From positions 124,001 through 188,000 of the forward strand of contig CAYLVB010000006.1 of assembly GCA_964387075.1 (NCBI GenBank): 64,000 nucleotides of DNA, given 5' to 3'. The DNA comes from PALSA-968 sp964387075 (lineage in GTDB: Bacteria; Bacteroidota; Bacteroidia; B-17B0; Aurantibacillaceae). Under the pieces are notes generated by a model. It ran no database searches. It saw nothing but the letters and a program-made list of their open reading frames with translations, and was not told the DNA's origin. Shown here piece by piece: positions 1 to 9,041 of this stretch. Numbering within the stretch: position 1 is the first letter of the stretch; each line of letters opens with the position of its first letter. A program made the position numbers and the translations under genes.

Positions 1-1
1 G

Positions 2-2365
2 GCCGGAAATTATTACCAGGAGATCTTCTGCGACCCAAAGAATACCGATAAAGTTTACTCGATGGATACCTGGCTGAAAGTAACCTATGATGGCGGAAAA
101 ACATTTGTGGGCCTTGGCGAGAAGAACAAACATGTAGACAACCACGTGATTTATGTTGACCCTGATAATACTTCGCACTACCTCGTGGGATGCGATGGCG
201 GTTTGTACGAAAGTTTTGATATGGCCAAGACCTGGCAGTTCAAAGCCAACTTACCGCTGGTGCAGTTCTATCGCGTTACCACCGATAACGCAACACCTTT
301 CTACAACATTTATGGCGGCACGCAGGATAATAATTCTTGTGGTGGTCCTTCGCGCACCATCAGCGCCTCCGGCATTGTTAATTCCGATTGGTTCATCACC
401 GTGGGTGGCGATGGCTTCAAGAGCGTGGTGGACCCTTTGGATCCCAACATTGTTTATTCTGAGTGGCAATATGGCGGACTTATTCGTTACGATAAAAAAA
501 CCGGCGAAGTATTCGATATTAAACCCCAGGAAAAAGAGGGTGAAGCCGCTTATCGCTGGAATTGGGACGCACCGCTGATGATCAGTAATTTTTCTAACAC
601 CCGCGTTTATTTCTGCGCCAACAAAGTTTTTCGCAGTGATGATCGCGGTAATACCTGGCAAACCATCAGCGGAGATCTTTCTGCCGGCATCGACCGCAAC
701 AAATTGCCCGTGATGGGTAAACTCTGGAGCATGGACGCAGTGGCCAAGAATCAATCCACCACTATTTACGGAAATATCACTGCTTTCAGCGAATCGCCGA
801 AGAATGAGAATTTACTTTATGCCGGAACCGATGATGGTTTGATACAGGTAACAAGCGATGCAGGAAAGAACTGGACAAAGATCTCGACTTTTGCCAACGT
901 TCCCGCGCAGACCAAATGCCAGAACATCACGCCTTCGCAATTTGATGAGAATGTGGTGTATGCCACTTTCAACAATCACCGCAGCGGCGATTTCAAACCT
1001 TATCTTTTAAAGAGCAGCGACAAAGGAAAGACCTGGAGCAATATCAGCAATAACCTGCCCGAGCGTGGAAGCACTTATTGCATTGCCGAGGATTTCAAGA
1101 ATCCCAATTTGCTTTTCTGCGGAACTGAGTTTGGTTTGTTTGTTTCGCTGGATGGAGGTCAATTCTGGACACAGATGAAAAGCGGGCTTCCTACTATTTG
1201 CGTACCCGATATCAGCATTCAAAAACGGGAGACCGATCTGGTAATTGCCACTTTTGGCAGAGGCTTTTATGTGTTGGATGATTATTCGGCCCTGCAAACC
1301 ATGAAAAAGGAAGACCTGGAAAAACCCGCGAACATTTTTGCGATCAAGGACGGGATAGTATTTATTCAATCGCAGCCTCTCGGGCATAAAGGAAAATCCT
1401 TCCAGGGAGAATCTTTCTTTACGGCAGAGAATCCTCCCCTGGGAGCGGTGATCACCTATTACCTTAAGAACGATCACAAGACGATCAAGGAGAAACGCCG
1501 CGATGCTGAAAAAGAAAAAATAAAGAACAACCAACCGATCTATTATCCCAGCGCGGATTCGATGCGTATAGAAGATAAAGAAGAAGCGGCTTATGTGCTT
1601 GTACAGATCAGCGATGAGCAGGGTAATGTGATACGCAAACTGAAGCAGAACGCCAAGAAAGGAATGTACCGCGTAAGTTGGGACGGACGCATGGCGCGCA
1701 CCAACCCGATAAGTTTTTACACTCCCGATCCGGATAATCCTTATGAAGGAGAAGATATGGGCCCGCTGGTGATACCCGGTAAGTATTCCGCGGCTCTCCA
1801 TCTTGTTAAAGGTGATGGAAGCTCCGAGCAATTGGCCGGCCCGCTTGCCTTCAACATCAATTCACTGAACAATGCTTCTATTCCGGTTGCCGATAAAAAA
1901 GCGCTGCAGGCCTTTTATGTGAAGCTGGCCGAGCTGCGTAAAGTGGTACTGGGATCTTCCTCGTACCGGCAGGAAATGCGCAACCGCATCAAATTCATTA
2001 AAACCGGATTGCAACAGTCGCAGGGCAATAATTTAAACCTGCTGGCGGAAGTAAAACAGGTTGAAAAAAAGCTCGACGAAATAGAGTTGGCACTTGATGG
2101 GGATAACAGCCTGGCCAAACGCGAGTTTGAGACCGTTCCCGGCCTCGTGGGCCAGATAGAGAATGTGATCGGCAACCTTTACGGCACCACGGCCGTGCAA
2201 TCTAAAACCTATGAGGATGTTTATGAGAAGGTTAAGAAGCAATTCGGTCCCGTTTACGCCAATATAAAGAGTACCGATGAGGCCCTTCGCAACCTCGAGA
2301 AGAAACTGGATAGCACGGGCTTACCTTATACTCCCGGCAGGTTGCCTGCTTATAACGGGAATTGA
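2..2365 (+). CDS. BNR/Asp-box repeat (VPS10-like) protein, 3' part
   Basis: The reading frame is already open at base 2, so the gene begins upstream and only its C-terminal 787 or so residues are visible. The first half carries several Asp-box motifs (SDDRGNTW, TSDAGKNW, SSDKGKTW, SLDGGQFW) typical of BNR/sortilin-like beta-propellers, often annotated as glycosyl hydrolases although no catalytic site can be assigned here. After the propeller comes a FlgD-like beta-sandwich stretch (GNVIRKLKQNAKKGMYRVSWDG) and a helical C-terminal tail. It is probably a secreted or periplasmic protein of about 1000 residues, but the signal peptide is outside the window. No T9SS sorting domain is seen at its end. 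A strong terminator follows 35 bases after the stop. The enzymatic activity is unknown. Confidence 0.75.
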   Translation, partial: AGNYYQEIFCDPKNTDKVYSMDTWLKVTYDGGKTFVGLGEKNKHVDNHVIYVDPDNTSHYLVGCDGGLYESFDMAKTWQFKANLPLVQFYRVTTDNATPFYNIYGGTQDNNSCGGPSRTISASGIVNSDWFITVGGDGFKSVVDPLDPNIVYSEWQYGGLIRYDKKTGEVFDIKPQEKEGEAAYRWNWDAPLMISNFSNTRVYFCANKVFRSDDRGNTWQTISGDLSAGIDRNKLPVMGKLWSMDAVAKNQSTTIYGNITAFSESPKNENLLYAGTDDGLIQVTSDAGKNWTKISTFANVPAQTKCQNITPSQFDENVVYATFNNHRSGDFKPYLLKSSDKGKTWSNISNNLPERGSTYCIAEDFKNPNLLFCGTEFGLFVSLDGGQFWTQMKSGLPTICVPDISIQKRETDLVIATFGRGFYVLDDYSALQTMKKEDLEKPANIFAIKDGIVFIQSQPLGHKGKSFQGESFFTAENPPLGAVITYYLKNDHKTIKEKRRDAEKEKIKNNQPIYYPSADSMRIEDKEEAAYVLVQISDEQGNVIRKLKQNAKKGMYRVSWDGRMARTNPISFYTPDPDNPYEGEDMGPLVIPGKYSAALHLVKGDGSSEQLAGPLAFNINSLNNASIPVADKKALQAFYVKLAELRKVVLGSSSYRQEMRNRIKFIKTGLQQSQGNNLNLLAEVKQVEKKLDEIELALDGDNSLAKREFETVPGLVGQIENVIGNLYGTTAVQSKTYEDVYEKVKKQFGPVYANIKSTDEALRNLEKKLDSTGLPYTPGRLPAYNGN

Positions 2366-2399
2366 TTCTGTAAGAACCTCCTGTCCACTAATTGAACAA

Positions 2400-2449
2400 G
2401 GGAAGATCTTTCTACTGATAAATTCAGGGGAAAAAATCTTCCCTTTTTT
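2400..2449 (+). terminator. Rho-independent terminator after the BNR gene
   Basis: A perfect 8-bp stem (gggaagat at 2400-2407 with atcttccc at 2436-2443) is followed directly by six T residues. The loop is long (28 nt), but stem and T-run are clear. It separates the BNR gene from serC. Confidence 0.7.
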
Positions 2450-2540
2450 AATACTCTTTATTTCCAAAAACCATAACTTTATGCCTAATTAATTAAAATA
2501 ACCCCTGAAGGCATTCCTTCGGAACCCAAAATTCTAACCC

Positions 2541-3632
2541 ATGTCACTCACAGCCACACAAACCAAAGTTCACAATTTCAGCGCCGGTCCCGGCATTTTA
2601 CCGCAAGAGGTATTGAAACAAGCCGCCGAGGCCTGTATCAATTTCGATAACATGAACCTTTCTTTGCTCGAGATCTCGCATCGCAGCAAGAACTACGAAA
2701 AGGTGATGGAAGAAGCACGCGCTTTGATAAAAGAACTTTTTGAAGTGGGCGACGAATACGAAGTATTGTATTTAGGCGGCGGAGCAAGCTTGCAATTTGC
2801 CATGGTTCCTTATAACCTCATGCGCGAAGGCGGTTCTGCCGCTTATGTTAATACCGGGGTTTGGGCCAGCAAAGCCATCAAAGAAGCCAAGATCATCGGT
2901 ACCACCAACGTGATCGCTTCTTCCGAGGACAAAAAATTCACCTACATCCCTAAAGGATACCAAATTCCTACCGACGCGGATTATTTGCACATCACCTCAA
3001 ACAATACCATTTACGGAACCCAGATGAAATCCTTTCCGAAGTCGCCCATCCCTATGGTTTGCGATATGAGCTCGGATATCTTCAGCCGTAAAGTGAATGC
3101 GAAGGATTTCGCGCTCATCTACGCCGGCGCGCAAAAAAATATGGGCCCTGCAGGTTCTACGATGGTGATGGTGAAGAAAGATATTTTAGGAAAAACAGGC
3201 CGAAAAATGCTGAGCATGATGGATTACCAGGTGCACATCAAAGGCGGAAGTATGTACAATACGCCTCCCGTGTTCCCTATCTATGTTACGCTGCTTACTT
3301 TGCAGTGGCTTAAAAAGAACGGTGGCATCAGCTGGATAGAAAAAATAAACCAGGAAAAAGCCGACTGCCTCTATAACGAGATAGACCGCAACAAACTTTT
3401 CTACGGAACCGTTGCCAAAGAAGATCGCAGCAACATGAACATCTGCTTCCTGCTGCACGATGCGAAATTAGAACCCGAATTTGATAAGCTCTGGAAAGAA
3501 GCCAACATCAGCGGCATCCGCGGTCACCGCGACGTAGGTGGTTACCGTGCTTCTACCTATAACGCCCTGCCCCTGGAGAGCGTGAAAGCTTTGGTGGAAG
3601 TGATGCAGGAGTTTGAGAAGCGGTTCTCTTAA
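2541..3632 (+). CDS. serC: Phosphoserine/phosphohydroxythreonine aminotransferase
   Basis: This is SerC, which transfers an amino group from glutamate to 3-phosphohydroxypyruvate in serine synthesis and also serves pyridoxal phosphate synthesis. The 363 residues match the usual family length. The N-terminal HNFSAGPGILP motif, the GGGASLQF cofactor-phosphate loop (about residues 79-86) and the AGAQKNMGPAG motif with the PLP-binding lysine at residue 199 are all intact. The start MSLTATQTK is the only sensible one ahead of the conserved N-terminus. A weak TAACTTTA -7-like box lies at 2474-2481. No serA lies beside it; it stands between a terminator and a palindrome-rich spacer, so it is probably monocistronic. 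Cytoplasmic. Confidence 0.95.
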   Translation: MSLTATQTKVHNFSAGPGILPQEVLKQAAEACINFDNMNLSLLEISHRSKNYEKVMEEARALIKELFEVGDEYEVLYLGGGASLQFAMVPYNLMREGGSAAYVNTGVWASKAIKEAKIIGTTNVIASSEDKKFTYIPKGYQIPTDADYLHITSNNTIYGTQMKSFPKSPIPMVCDMSSDIFSRKVNAKDFALIYAGAQKNMGPAGSTMVMVKKDILGKTGRKMLSMMDYQVHIKGGSMYNTPPVFPIYVTLLTLQWLKKNGGISWIEKINQEKADCLYNEIDRNKLFYGTVAKEDRSNMNICFLLHDAKLEPEFDKLWKEANISGIRGHRDVGGYRASTYNALPLESVKALVEVMQEFEKRFS

Positions 3633-3694
3633 TACTTCTAATTAGCATTTTACTAAGCCGGTGGTCCTGTCTCCGAACGGACCCCACCTTCAAC

Positions 3695-3740
3695 GTTTCG
3701 CGTCGCGAAACTGTTATGAAGACTCCCCTTAAAGGGGAGT
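3695..3740. repeat. Two adjacent perfect palindromes downstream of serC
   Basis: The spacer holds two separate inverted repeats: gtttcgcg/cgcgaaac (3695-3711, one-base centre) and actcccctt/aaggggagt (3722-3740). Neither is followed by a T-run. They may form 3'-end structures on the serC transcript or belong to a dispersed palindromic repeat family; one window cannot tell these apart. Confidence 0.5.
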
Positions 3741-3783
3741 AGCTGTTCCGACTTTTAAGAAAGGAAATAATCCCAAAATTCGT

Positions 3784-3791
3784 TACATTTG
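3784..3791 (+). promoter_or_regulatory. Bacteroidetes -7 promoter box of the GT-C gene
   Basis: TACATTTG is a perfect TAnnTTTG match and ends 6 bases before ATG 3798, so the transcript would be leaderless or nearly so. The box also overlaps an upstream in-frame TTG (3789), which argues against that codon as the start. No clear -33 TTTG is seen. Confidence 0.6.
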
Positions 3792-3797
3792 CCTCTA

Positions 3798-5441
3798 ATG
3801 GCAGAACTAACGGCATCCCGCTTTTCGGCTGACGATAAAAAGGCACTTTGGCTCACGCTCATGGCCTTTGTCAGTTACGTGATCTACTCTTTTTTCTCAA
3901 CCGGTTTTTACCAGCACGACGAGATCGGCCACTATTTTAACATGCGCGAGTTCTGGAACAACCCCAATGTTATTTTGGGTAACTCGGCCAAGACCGGCTA
4001 TAAACTCATTTATGTAATTCCCTCGCTTTTAGGAAATAAATTCCTCATCTATTTCAATTCCGCGCTGGCGGCGCTCACTTGCTATCTTACTTTCAAAGTG
4101 GCGCAAAAGCTCAACAGCCGGTTTGCCTGGCTGGCCTTCTTTTTGGTAGCGCTTCAACCCTACTGGATCCAGCTTTCCTTTAGAAATTATGCCGACACTT
4201 TTTCGGGATTTGTTTTGATCGCAACCTTGTTCTTTCATTTCGAGAAGAAGTACATCATTTCCACCATCATCCTTTCTTTCGCGGGCATCATACGCCAGGA
4301 GTTTTTGCTGCTCATTCCTCTTTACGGTGTATGGCATGCGCTGAACAAACGCTGGATGTGTTTTATTTTGTTGGGGCTTTTCCCGCTCATTAACAATATC
4401 TGGGGCTTCATGGTCACCGGAGAACCTTTATACCTTTTAACTTCCAGCGCCAAGACCGCCGCCAGGTACGCCGATGAGTGGCCGCGCCAGGGATTTGATC
4501 ATTACTTTAAAATGGGCATCGTGATCTGGGGAGCTGTACAATATTTGTTGTTGTTCATGTTCTTCGCGCTTTTTGTGATACGCCGCGCCAAAATGTTCAA
4601 CGAAGCGGAATACGCGAAAGAAAATAAACTTACCGAAGACAGATCTTTCTCTATCCTGTTCCTCTCCATTCCTTTTGTGATGTACTTATTAACGCATTGC
4701 ATATTTAACTGGGAAAGCGTGAAACTGGGCGCCTCAACCGGCGGTAACCTGCGTTATATGGACGCCGTGGCTCCTCTCGTAGCACTTTTGGGTTGTGTCG
4801 CGTTAGACCGATTGAAATTCGTTACTAAAAAAGCAGGCGTTTGGGGCATGCTCATCGTTTATATTTTAGCCGTAGTTGCTTTCTTAACATACAAACACAA
4901 TAACGTGATCCTGCTCACGGATGTTGACAAGAACGGAAATGAACCTGAGCGCAATTACCTGCCGGCCGTTTTCTCGGTAGCGGCTTTGGCATGCTTAATT
5001 CTCATACAAAAGCAAAAAAGTCTCACAACCGCTTTGGTCATTGTAGCTTTACTTTTCGCGCTCATTGAAGTAAAGCCTTTTAAACTTACGCCCGAGGATA
5101 TGGAGATGGAACGCATAACCACATCGCTCATTTCCAAAAAATATATCGAGCAGAACCGCACCATTTACGTGAACCATACGCTCTTCAAATATTTTTACGA
5201 TAAAAAGAAAAGAGGCATTTACAAGAACCAGGTGTATATGGACAGTCTTTCGCTGGCAAATGCTCCTTTGGGTTCCATCATGGTTTGGGAAAGTCACTAT
5301 AGCTACCGTCCAAAACTGAACAAGAATACAGTGACGGCGGATTACTTTTCACGCAGGCCACAGCAATTCACTTTACAGCTCAATCGTATCTCAACCGACC
5401 AACGATTCCAGGTTCTTGTTTTTGAAAAAACAGGCAATTGA
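3798..5441 (+). CDS. Polytopic membrane glycosyltransferase-like protein (GT-C fold)
   Basis: A 547-residue protein with about ten or more hydrophobic segments. The first predicted extracytoplasmic loop contains QHDEIGHYF, resembling the catalytic acidic motif of GT-C enzymes that use polyprenyl-phosphate sugars (ArnT/PMT/GT39 type), and a late loop has GGNLRYMDAVAPL, also reminiscent of that class. By family knowledge it would transfer a sugar onto an envelope acceptor; the substrate is unknown. I start at ATG 3798 because the in-frame TTG at 3789 sits inside the -7 box. Its stop overlaps the next gene's start as TTGA, so the two are translationally coupled. A polytopic protein of unrelated function is possible. 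Confidence 0.6.
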   Translation: MAELTASRFSADDKKALWLTLMAFVSYVIYSFFSTGFYQHDEIGHYFNMREFWNNPNVILGNSAKTGYKLIYVIPSLLGNKFLIYFNSALAALTCYLTFKVAQKLNSRFAWLAFFLVALQPYWIQLSFRNYADTFSGFVLIATLFFHFEKKYIISTIILSFAGIIRQEFLLLIPLYGVWHALNKRWMCFILLGLFPLINNIWGFMVTGEPLYLLTSSAKTAARYADEWPRQGFDHYFKMGIVIWGAVQYLLLFMFFALFVIRRAKMFNEAEYAKENKLTEDRSFSILFLSIPFVMYLLTHCIFNWESVKLGASTGGNLRYMDAVAPLVALLGCVALDRLKFVTKKAGVWGMLIVYILAVVAFLTYKHNNVILLTDVDKNGNEPERNYLPAVFSVAALACLILIQKQKSLTTALVIVALLFALIEVKPFKLTPEDMEMERITTSLISKKYIEQNRTIYVNHTLFKYFYDKKKRGIYKNQVYMDSLSLANAPLGSIMVWESHYSYRPKLNKNTVTADYFSRRPQQFTLQLNRISTDQRFQVLVFEKTGN

Positions 5442-6931
5442 TCCCCGCGGCTAAAAAACAATACTTGTTCGCGCTCTCTTTCACGGAGGGAGGCGCGGTC
5501 ATGGCCACCGAACTCATCGGCGCCAAGATCTTAGCTCCTTATTTCGGCACGTCGCTTTATGTGTGGACCTGTGTAATGGCGCTGACACTTGGCGGACTGG
5601 CCGGCGGATATTTTTTTGGAGGCAGGCTCTCGCAGAAAGAGAATCACGAGAAAATTTTATTGTCGACCGTGTTGCTTGCGGCGATCTACATGTGCATTTT
5701 ACCATTGTTCTCAGGCTTGTTCCTTTTTTTAGCGGAATTGACCTCTTTAATTCCGGCGGTATTGGTAAGCAGCGCGGTGATCTTATTGCCCCCTGTTTTT
5801 TTGATGGGGATGGTCTCTCCCCTACTGATAAAGTCGCTGACTGAAAAAGCCGATGAGAGCGGAAAAAAAGCGGGCGAGGTTTACGCGATCTCTACCGTTG
5901 GAGGAATTTTGTTCTGTTTTCTTACCGGTTTTTATTTGATCCCCAACCTTGGACTGAATTATTCACTCTTTCTTGTTTCAGGGCTGCTCGCAATTTTTCC
6001 TCTATGGTATTTTATTCGTTCAAAAACATTTGTACCGGCCCTCATCTATTTTCTCTGCGCGGCCTATTTGCTTTATAGCAACAAACCCAAGGCAGCAATT
6101 TACCTCTCAGAAGGGCTTTTAGGGAAACTTGAAGTGCGCGACGCGATGTACCAGGGAACGAACCTGCAAAAAGATTCCTGCCGCATGCTGCTCATCAATA
6201 ATGTGATCCAGTCGGCGGTGAGCTTAACGGATGGAAGATCGCGACTGGAATACACTTCGGTAATACAGGATAATTTGGACAGTTTGGGTGTGAAACCGCA
6301 AAACGCCCTGGTATTAGGGTTGGGTGGTGGAGTGCTGGTGAATGAATTAAGCAAGAAGGGAATTAAAGTTACAGCGGTTGAATTAGACACGCGCGTGACG
6401 GAGGTGGCAAGGAATTATTTTTCCTTAAGTAAAGATGTGGAAGTGATACAGGACGATGCCCGCCACGCGATTTACCAATTGGATAAGAAGTTCGACCTGG
6501 TGATGCTCGATCTTTTTCATGCCGAGACCACACCGGGTCACGTTTTAAGTTTGGAGAGCTTTACGAAGATGAGATCTTTACTGAATGAGAACGGACTCAT
6601 CATCATTAATACATATGGTTATTTGAAGGATGCGAGCGCAGAGGGCAACCTGATCTTATTAAAGACCTTGAAAGAAGCGGGCTTACATTACAAAATTGCT
6701 TATGCCGGCGACAAGACGCATGAAGATTTCAGGAACTTCGAGATCTTTTGTTCGGGCAAACCGCTGGAGAAAAACCTTTTGGCACAACTCGAAGATGAAA
6801 TACCTTCGCTCGAAAGTAAAGCGGTTAATACAGACCAAAAACCTTTGCTGGAGCATGCCAACGCGCGGGCTGCCAAGAGGTGGCGCTATGCCTACTTAAG
6901 GAATTTTATTATGCCCCACGAATCGAATTGA
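5438..6931 (+). CDS. Membrane-fused spermidine-synthase-like protein
   Basis: 497 residues. The N-terminal 210 or so form about six to seven transmembrane helices; the cytoplasmic C-terminal half is a Rossmann domain of the spermidine synthase/methyltransferase type with LGLGGG (293-298), VELD (314-317), QDDARH (338-343) and DLFHAET (358-364). Such fused MFS/spermidine-synthase proteins are widespread, but few have a proven aminopropyltransferase activity, so a methyltransferase-like reaction is equally possible. The start is TTG 5438, overlapping the upstream TGA by four bases (TTGA), which implies coupling with the GT-C protein and perhaps joint work on an envelope substrate. The next ATG, well inside the first helix, would truncate it. 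Confidence 0.75.
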   Translation: MIPAAKKQYLFALSFTEGGAVMATELIGAKILAPYFGTSLYVWTCVMALTLGGLAGGYFFGGRLSQKENHEKILLSTVLLAAIYMCILPLFSGLFLFLAELTSLIPAVLVSSAVILLPPVFLMGMVSPLLIKSLTEKADESGKKAGEVYAISTVGGILFCFLTGFYLIPNLGLNYSLFLVSGLLAIFPLWYFIRSKTFVPALIYFLCAAYLLYSNKPKAAIYLSEGLLGKLEVRDAMYQGTNLQKDSCRMLLINNVIQSAVSLTDGRSRLEYTSVIQDNLDSLGVKPQNALVLGLGGGVLVNELSKKGIKVTAVELDTRVTEVARNYFSLSKDVEVIQDDARHAIYQLDKKFDLVMLDLFHAETTPGHVLSLESFTKMRSLLNENGLIIINTYGYLKDASAEGNLILLKTLKEAGLHYKIAYAGDKTHEDFRNFEIFCSGKPLEKNLLAQLEDEIPSLESKAVNTDQKPLLEHANARAAKRWRYAYLRNFIMPHESN

Positions 6932-7053
6932 ACGCTTGAGATAAAACAGTATTTCAACATACCTTTTTGTTATTCAATTATATACCATTATAATCCGTGA
7001 TTTGGGATTCGAAAAAAAGCAAGTTTTTAGTTTCATGAATATAAGCCCCGGTA

Positions 7054-7061
7054 TTACTTTG
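7054..7061 (+). promoter_or_regulatory. Probable -7 box of the SBBP cargo gene
   Basis: TTACTTTG matches TAnnTTTG at 7 of 8 positions and ends 21 bases before ATG 7083. The spacer 6932-7082 is AT-rich and shows no clear terminator for the gene before it. Confidence 0.35.
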
Positions 7062-7082
7062 GCTTATTAATCCTGAAAAATT

Positions 7083-8993
7083 ATGATCACGAAAACGAAA
7101 ATTACTGTCTTGCTCAGCATGCTGGCTCTAACTTTTAGTATAACCGGGCAAAACCTGCAGTGGGCGCGCGCCATTGGAGATACTTTGCAGGACAATCCTA
7201 TGGCGATCGCCATCGACCTACAGGGTAATGTTTACACCACAGGTTATTTCGAAGGGACCGTTGATTTTGATCCTGGGGTTGGCACCTATACTCTTAGTTC
7301 GACAGGCGGCGGCGATATTTTTGTTAGCAAATTAGACGCCGCAGGCAATTTTGTATGGGCCGTTAACATGGGCGGTACTTCTTACGACTATGGACATGGG
7401 ATCGTAACCGACGCAAATGGTAACGTATATATAACCGGAGAGTTTCAGTTAACAGCAGATTTTGATCCGGGGTTGGGTGTATTTAATTTAACGGCCGCTA
7501 CTAATAGCGATATTTTTACCTGCAAGCTGGATAATGCCGGAAACTTTGTTTGGGCAAATTCCTTTAGCGGTGGCTGGTATGATGTAGGACGGACTATTGC
7601 GCTAGATCCGGCAGGGAATATTATCATAGCCGGTGAATTTGGCTCGACGGTTGATTTTGATCCGGGCACTGGCACTGCTAACCTTACCGCGGCAGGAGGA
7701 ACTGATATATTTGTTTGCCGCTTAAGCACTGCAGGAAACTTTCAATGGGCCGAAAAAATGGGTGGAACAGGCTACGAACAGGCCAACGCAGTAGCCACCG
7801 ATGCGGCCGGGAATATAGTAACAACCGGCATTTTTGAACAAACAGTAGACTTTGATCCCGGTACAGGAACCTCCAACATTACCGCTACCGGGTTTAACGA
7901 CGTTTTTGTTTGCAAGTTGAACTCGGCCGGAAATTTTAAATGGGCCAATAAATTTGGCAGCACCGGGATGGATGGGTGCTCCTCTATAGCCACCGACGCT
8001 AACGGCAACGTGCTTACCACCGGTTTTTTTGGCTGGACAACCGATTTTGATCCGGGTATTGGCACCTACACTTTTACGCCCGCCGGAGGTTGGGATGATG
8101 GCTTCATTTCCAAACTCGACTCTTCAGGAAATTTTGTATGGGCCGTACAGATCGGATCAACCAATACCGATCAGGGAGTTTCCATCGCTACCGATCCTGC
8201 GGGAAATGTGTATGCACTTGGTGTTTTTATGTATACTGTTGACTTTGATCCGGGACCAGGAACAAGCGACTTGTATGCGAGCGGTTCAGATATCTATGTT
8301 TTGAAATTAGACGCCGGCGGAAATTACATGGCGGCCGTTTCTTTTGGCAGCACATCCGGGGAATGGCCGGTTGGAATAAAAGCTGATGGTAATGATAATA
8401 TTTACCTGACAGGCAACTTCCAGGGCACTCTTGATCTTGATCCGGGGGTGGCCACGGTGAACTTGACCTCCCAGGGACAACAGGATTGTTTTGTGAGCAA
8501 ATTACATTATTGCGCCCTCAACCTGGGCGTAACGCAAAATGGCATCGTACTATCCGCCAACACCGGAGGCGCAGCTTATCAATGGATCGATTGCGGCACG
8601 GGCCAGCCCCTGAGTGGAGAAACAGCGCAAACCTTTACCGCAACAATGAACGGAAGTTACGCTGTGATCATAACCGATAACGGCTGCCAGGATACCTCGG
8701 CTTGTTATACTATAAATTCGGTGAGCGTATCATTACTTTCCAATGGAGGTCTTCCCGCTACCCTGGTTCCCAATCCGTTCAATTCAACCGCAAGGCTTAG
8801 CTTCGGTCTTTCCATTAACGAAGGCCAGCTGGTGATCTATGACATACTGGGAAATAAGGTAAGAACATACAGGCACATTTACGGGGATCATAGCACTATC
8901 GAACGGGATGGATTACCAACGGGAATGTATTTCTATGAATTAAAGAGCAAGGAGGGCATTCGGGCCACCGGAAAAATGCAGATCGTTGACTGA
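7083..8993 (+). CDS. Secreted SBBP-repeat protein with T9SS type A sorting domain
   Basis: 636 residues. A signal peptide (MITKTKITVLLSMLALTFSITG) is followed by about eight tandem repeats of roughly 50 residues with the recurring pattern DFDPGxGT, GGxDIFVxKL, AGNFxWA and NVYxTGxF; this is the SBBP-type beta-propeller pattern. Residues about 470-550 form a small Ig-like region with cysteines. The last 80 or so residues (LVPNPFNSTARLSF ... LPTGMYFYEL) are a T9SS type A C-terminal sorting domain, so the protein should cross the outer membrane by type IX secretion and be anchored or released. The repeats hold regular DFDP motifs that may bind calcium (inference). Function is unknown; a surface or adhesion role is likely. 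Confidence 0.85.
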   Translation: MITKTKITVLLSMLALTFSITGQNLQWARAIGDTLQDNPMAIAIDLQGNVYTTGYFEGTVDFDPGVGTYTLSSTGGGDIFVSKLDAAGNFVWAVNMGGTSYDYGHGIVTDANGNVYITGEFQLTADFDPGLGVFNLTAATNSDIFTCKLDNAGNFVWANSFSGGWYDVGRTIALDPAGNIIIAGEFGSTVDFDPGTGTANLTAAGGTDIFVCRLSTAGNFQWAEKMGGTGYEQANAVATDAAGNIVTTGIFEQTVDFDPGTGTSNITATGFNDVFVCKLNSAGNFKWANKFGSTGMDGCSSIATDANGNVLTTGFFGWTTDFDPGIGTYTFTPAGGWDDGFISKLDSSGNFVWAVQIGSTNTDQGVSIATDPAGNVYALGVFMYTVDFDPGPGTSDLYASGSDIYVLKLDAGGNYMAAVSFGSTSGEWPVGIKADGNDNIYLTGNFQGTLDLDPGVATVNLTSQGQQDCFVSKLHYCALNLGVTQNGIVLSANTGGAAYQWIDCGTGQPLSGETAQTFTATMNGSYAVIITDNGCQDTSACYTINSVSVSLLSNGGLPATLVPNPFNSTARLSFGLSINEGQLVIYDILGNKVRTYRHIYGDHSTIERDGLPTGMYFYELKSKEGIRATGKMQIVD

Positions 8994-9041
8994 ATATTCG
9001 AGCTCGCGAGGAAAAGGATAACCTGACCCCGCTATAACCAG

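Noticed and set aside
1007..1831. 274-residue open frame on the minus strand inside the BNR gene
   Set aside because: It lies wholly within a clear coding frame, has no recognisable domain and arises from the codon bias of the real gene; the same holds for the other long antisense frames in the repeat arrays.
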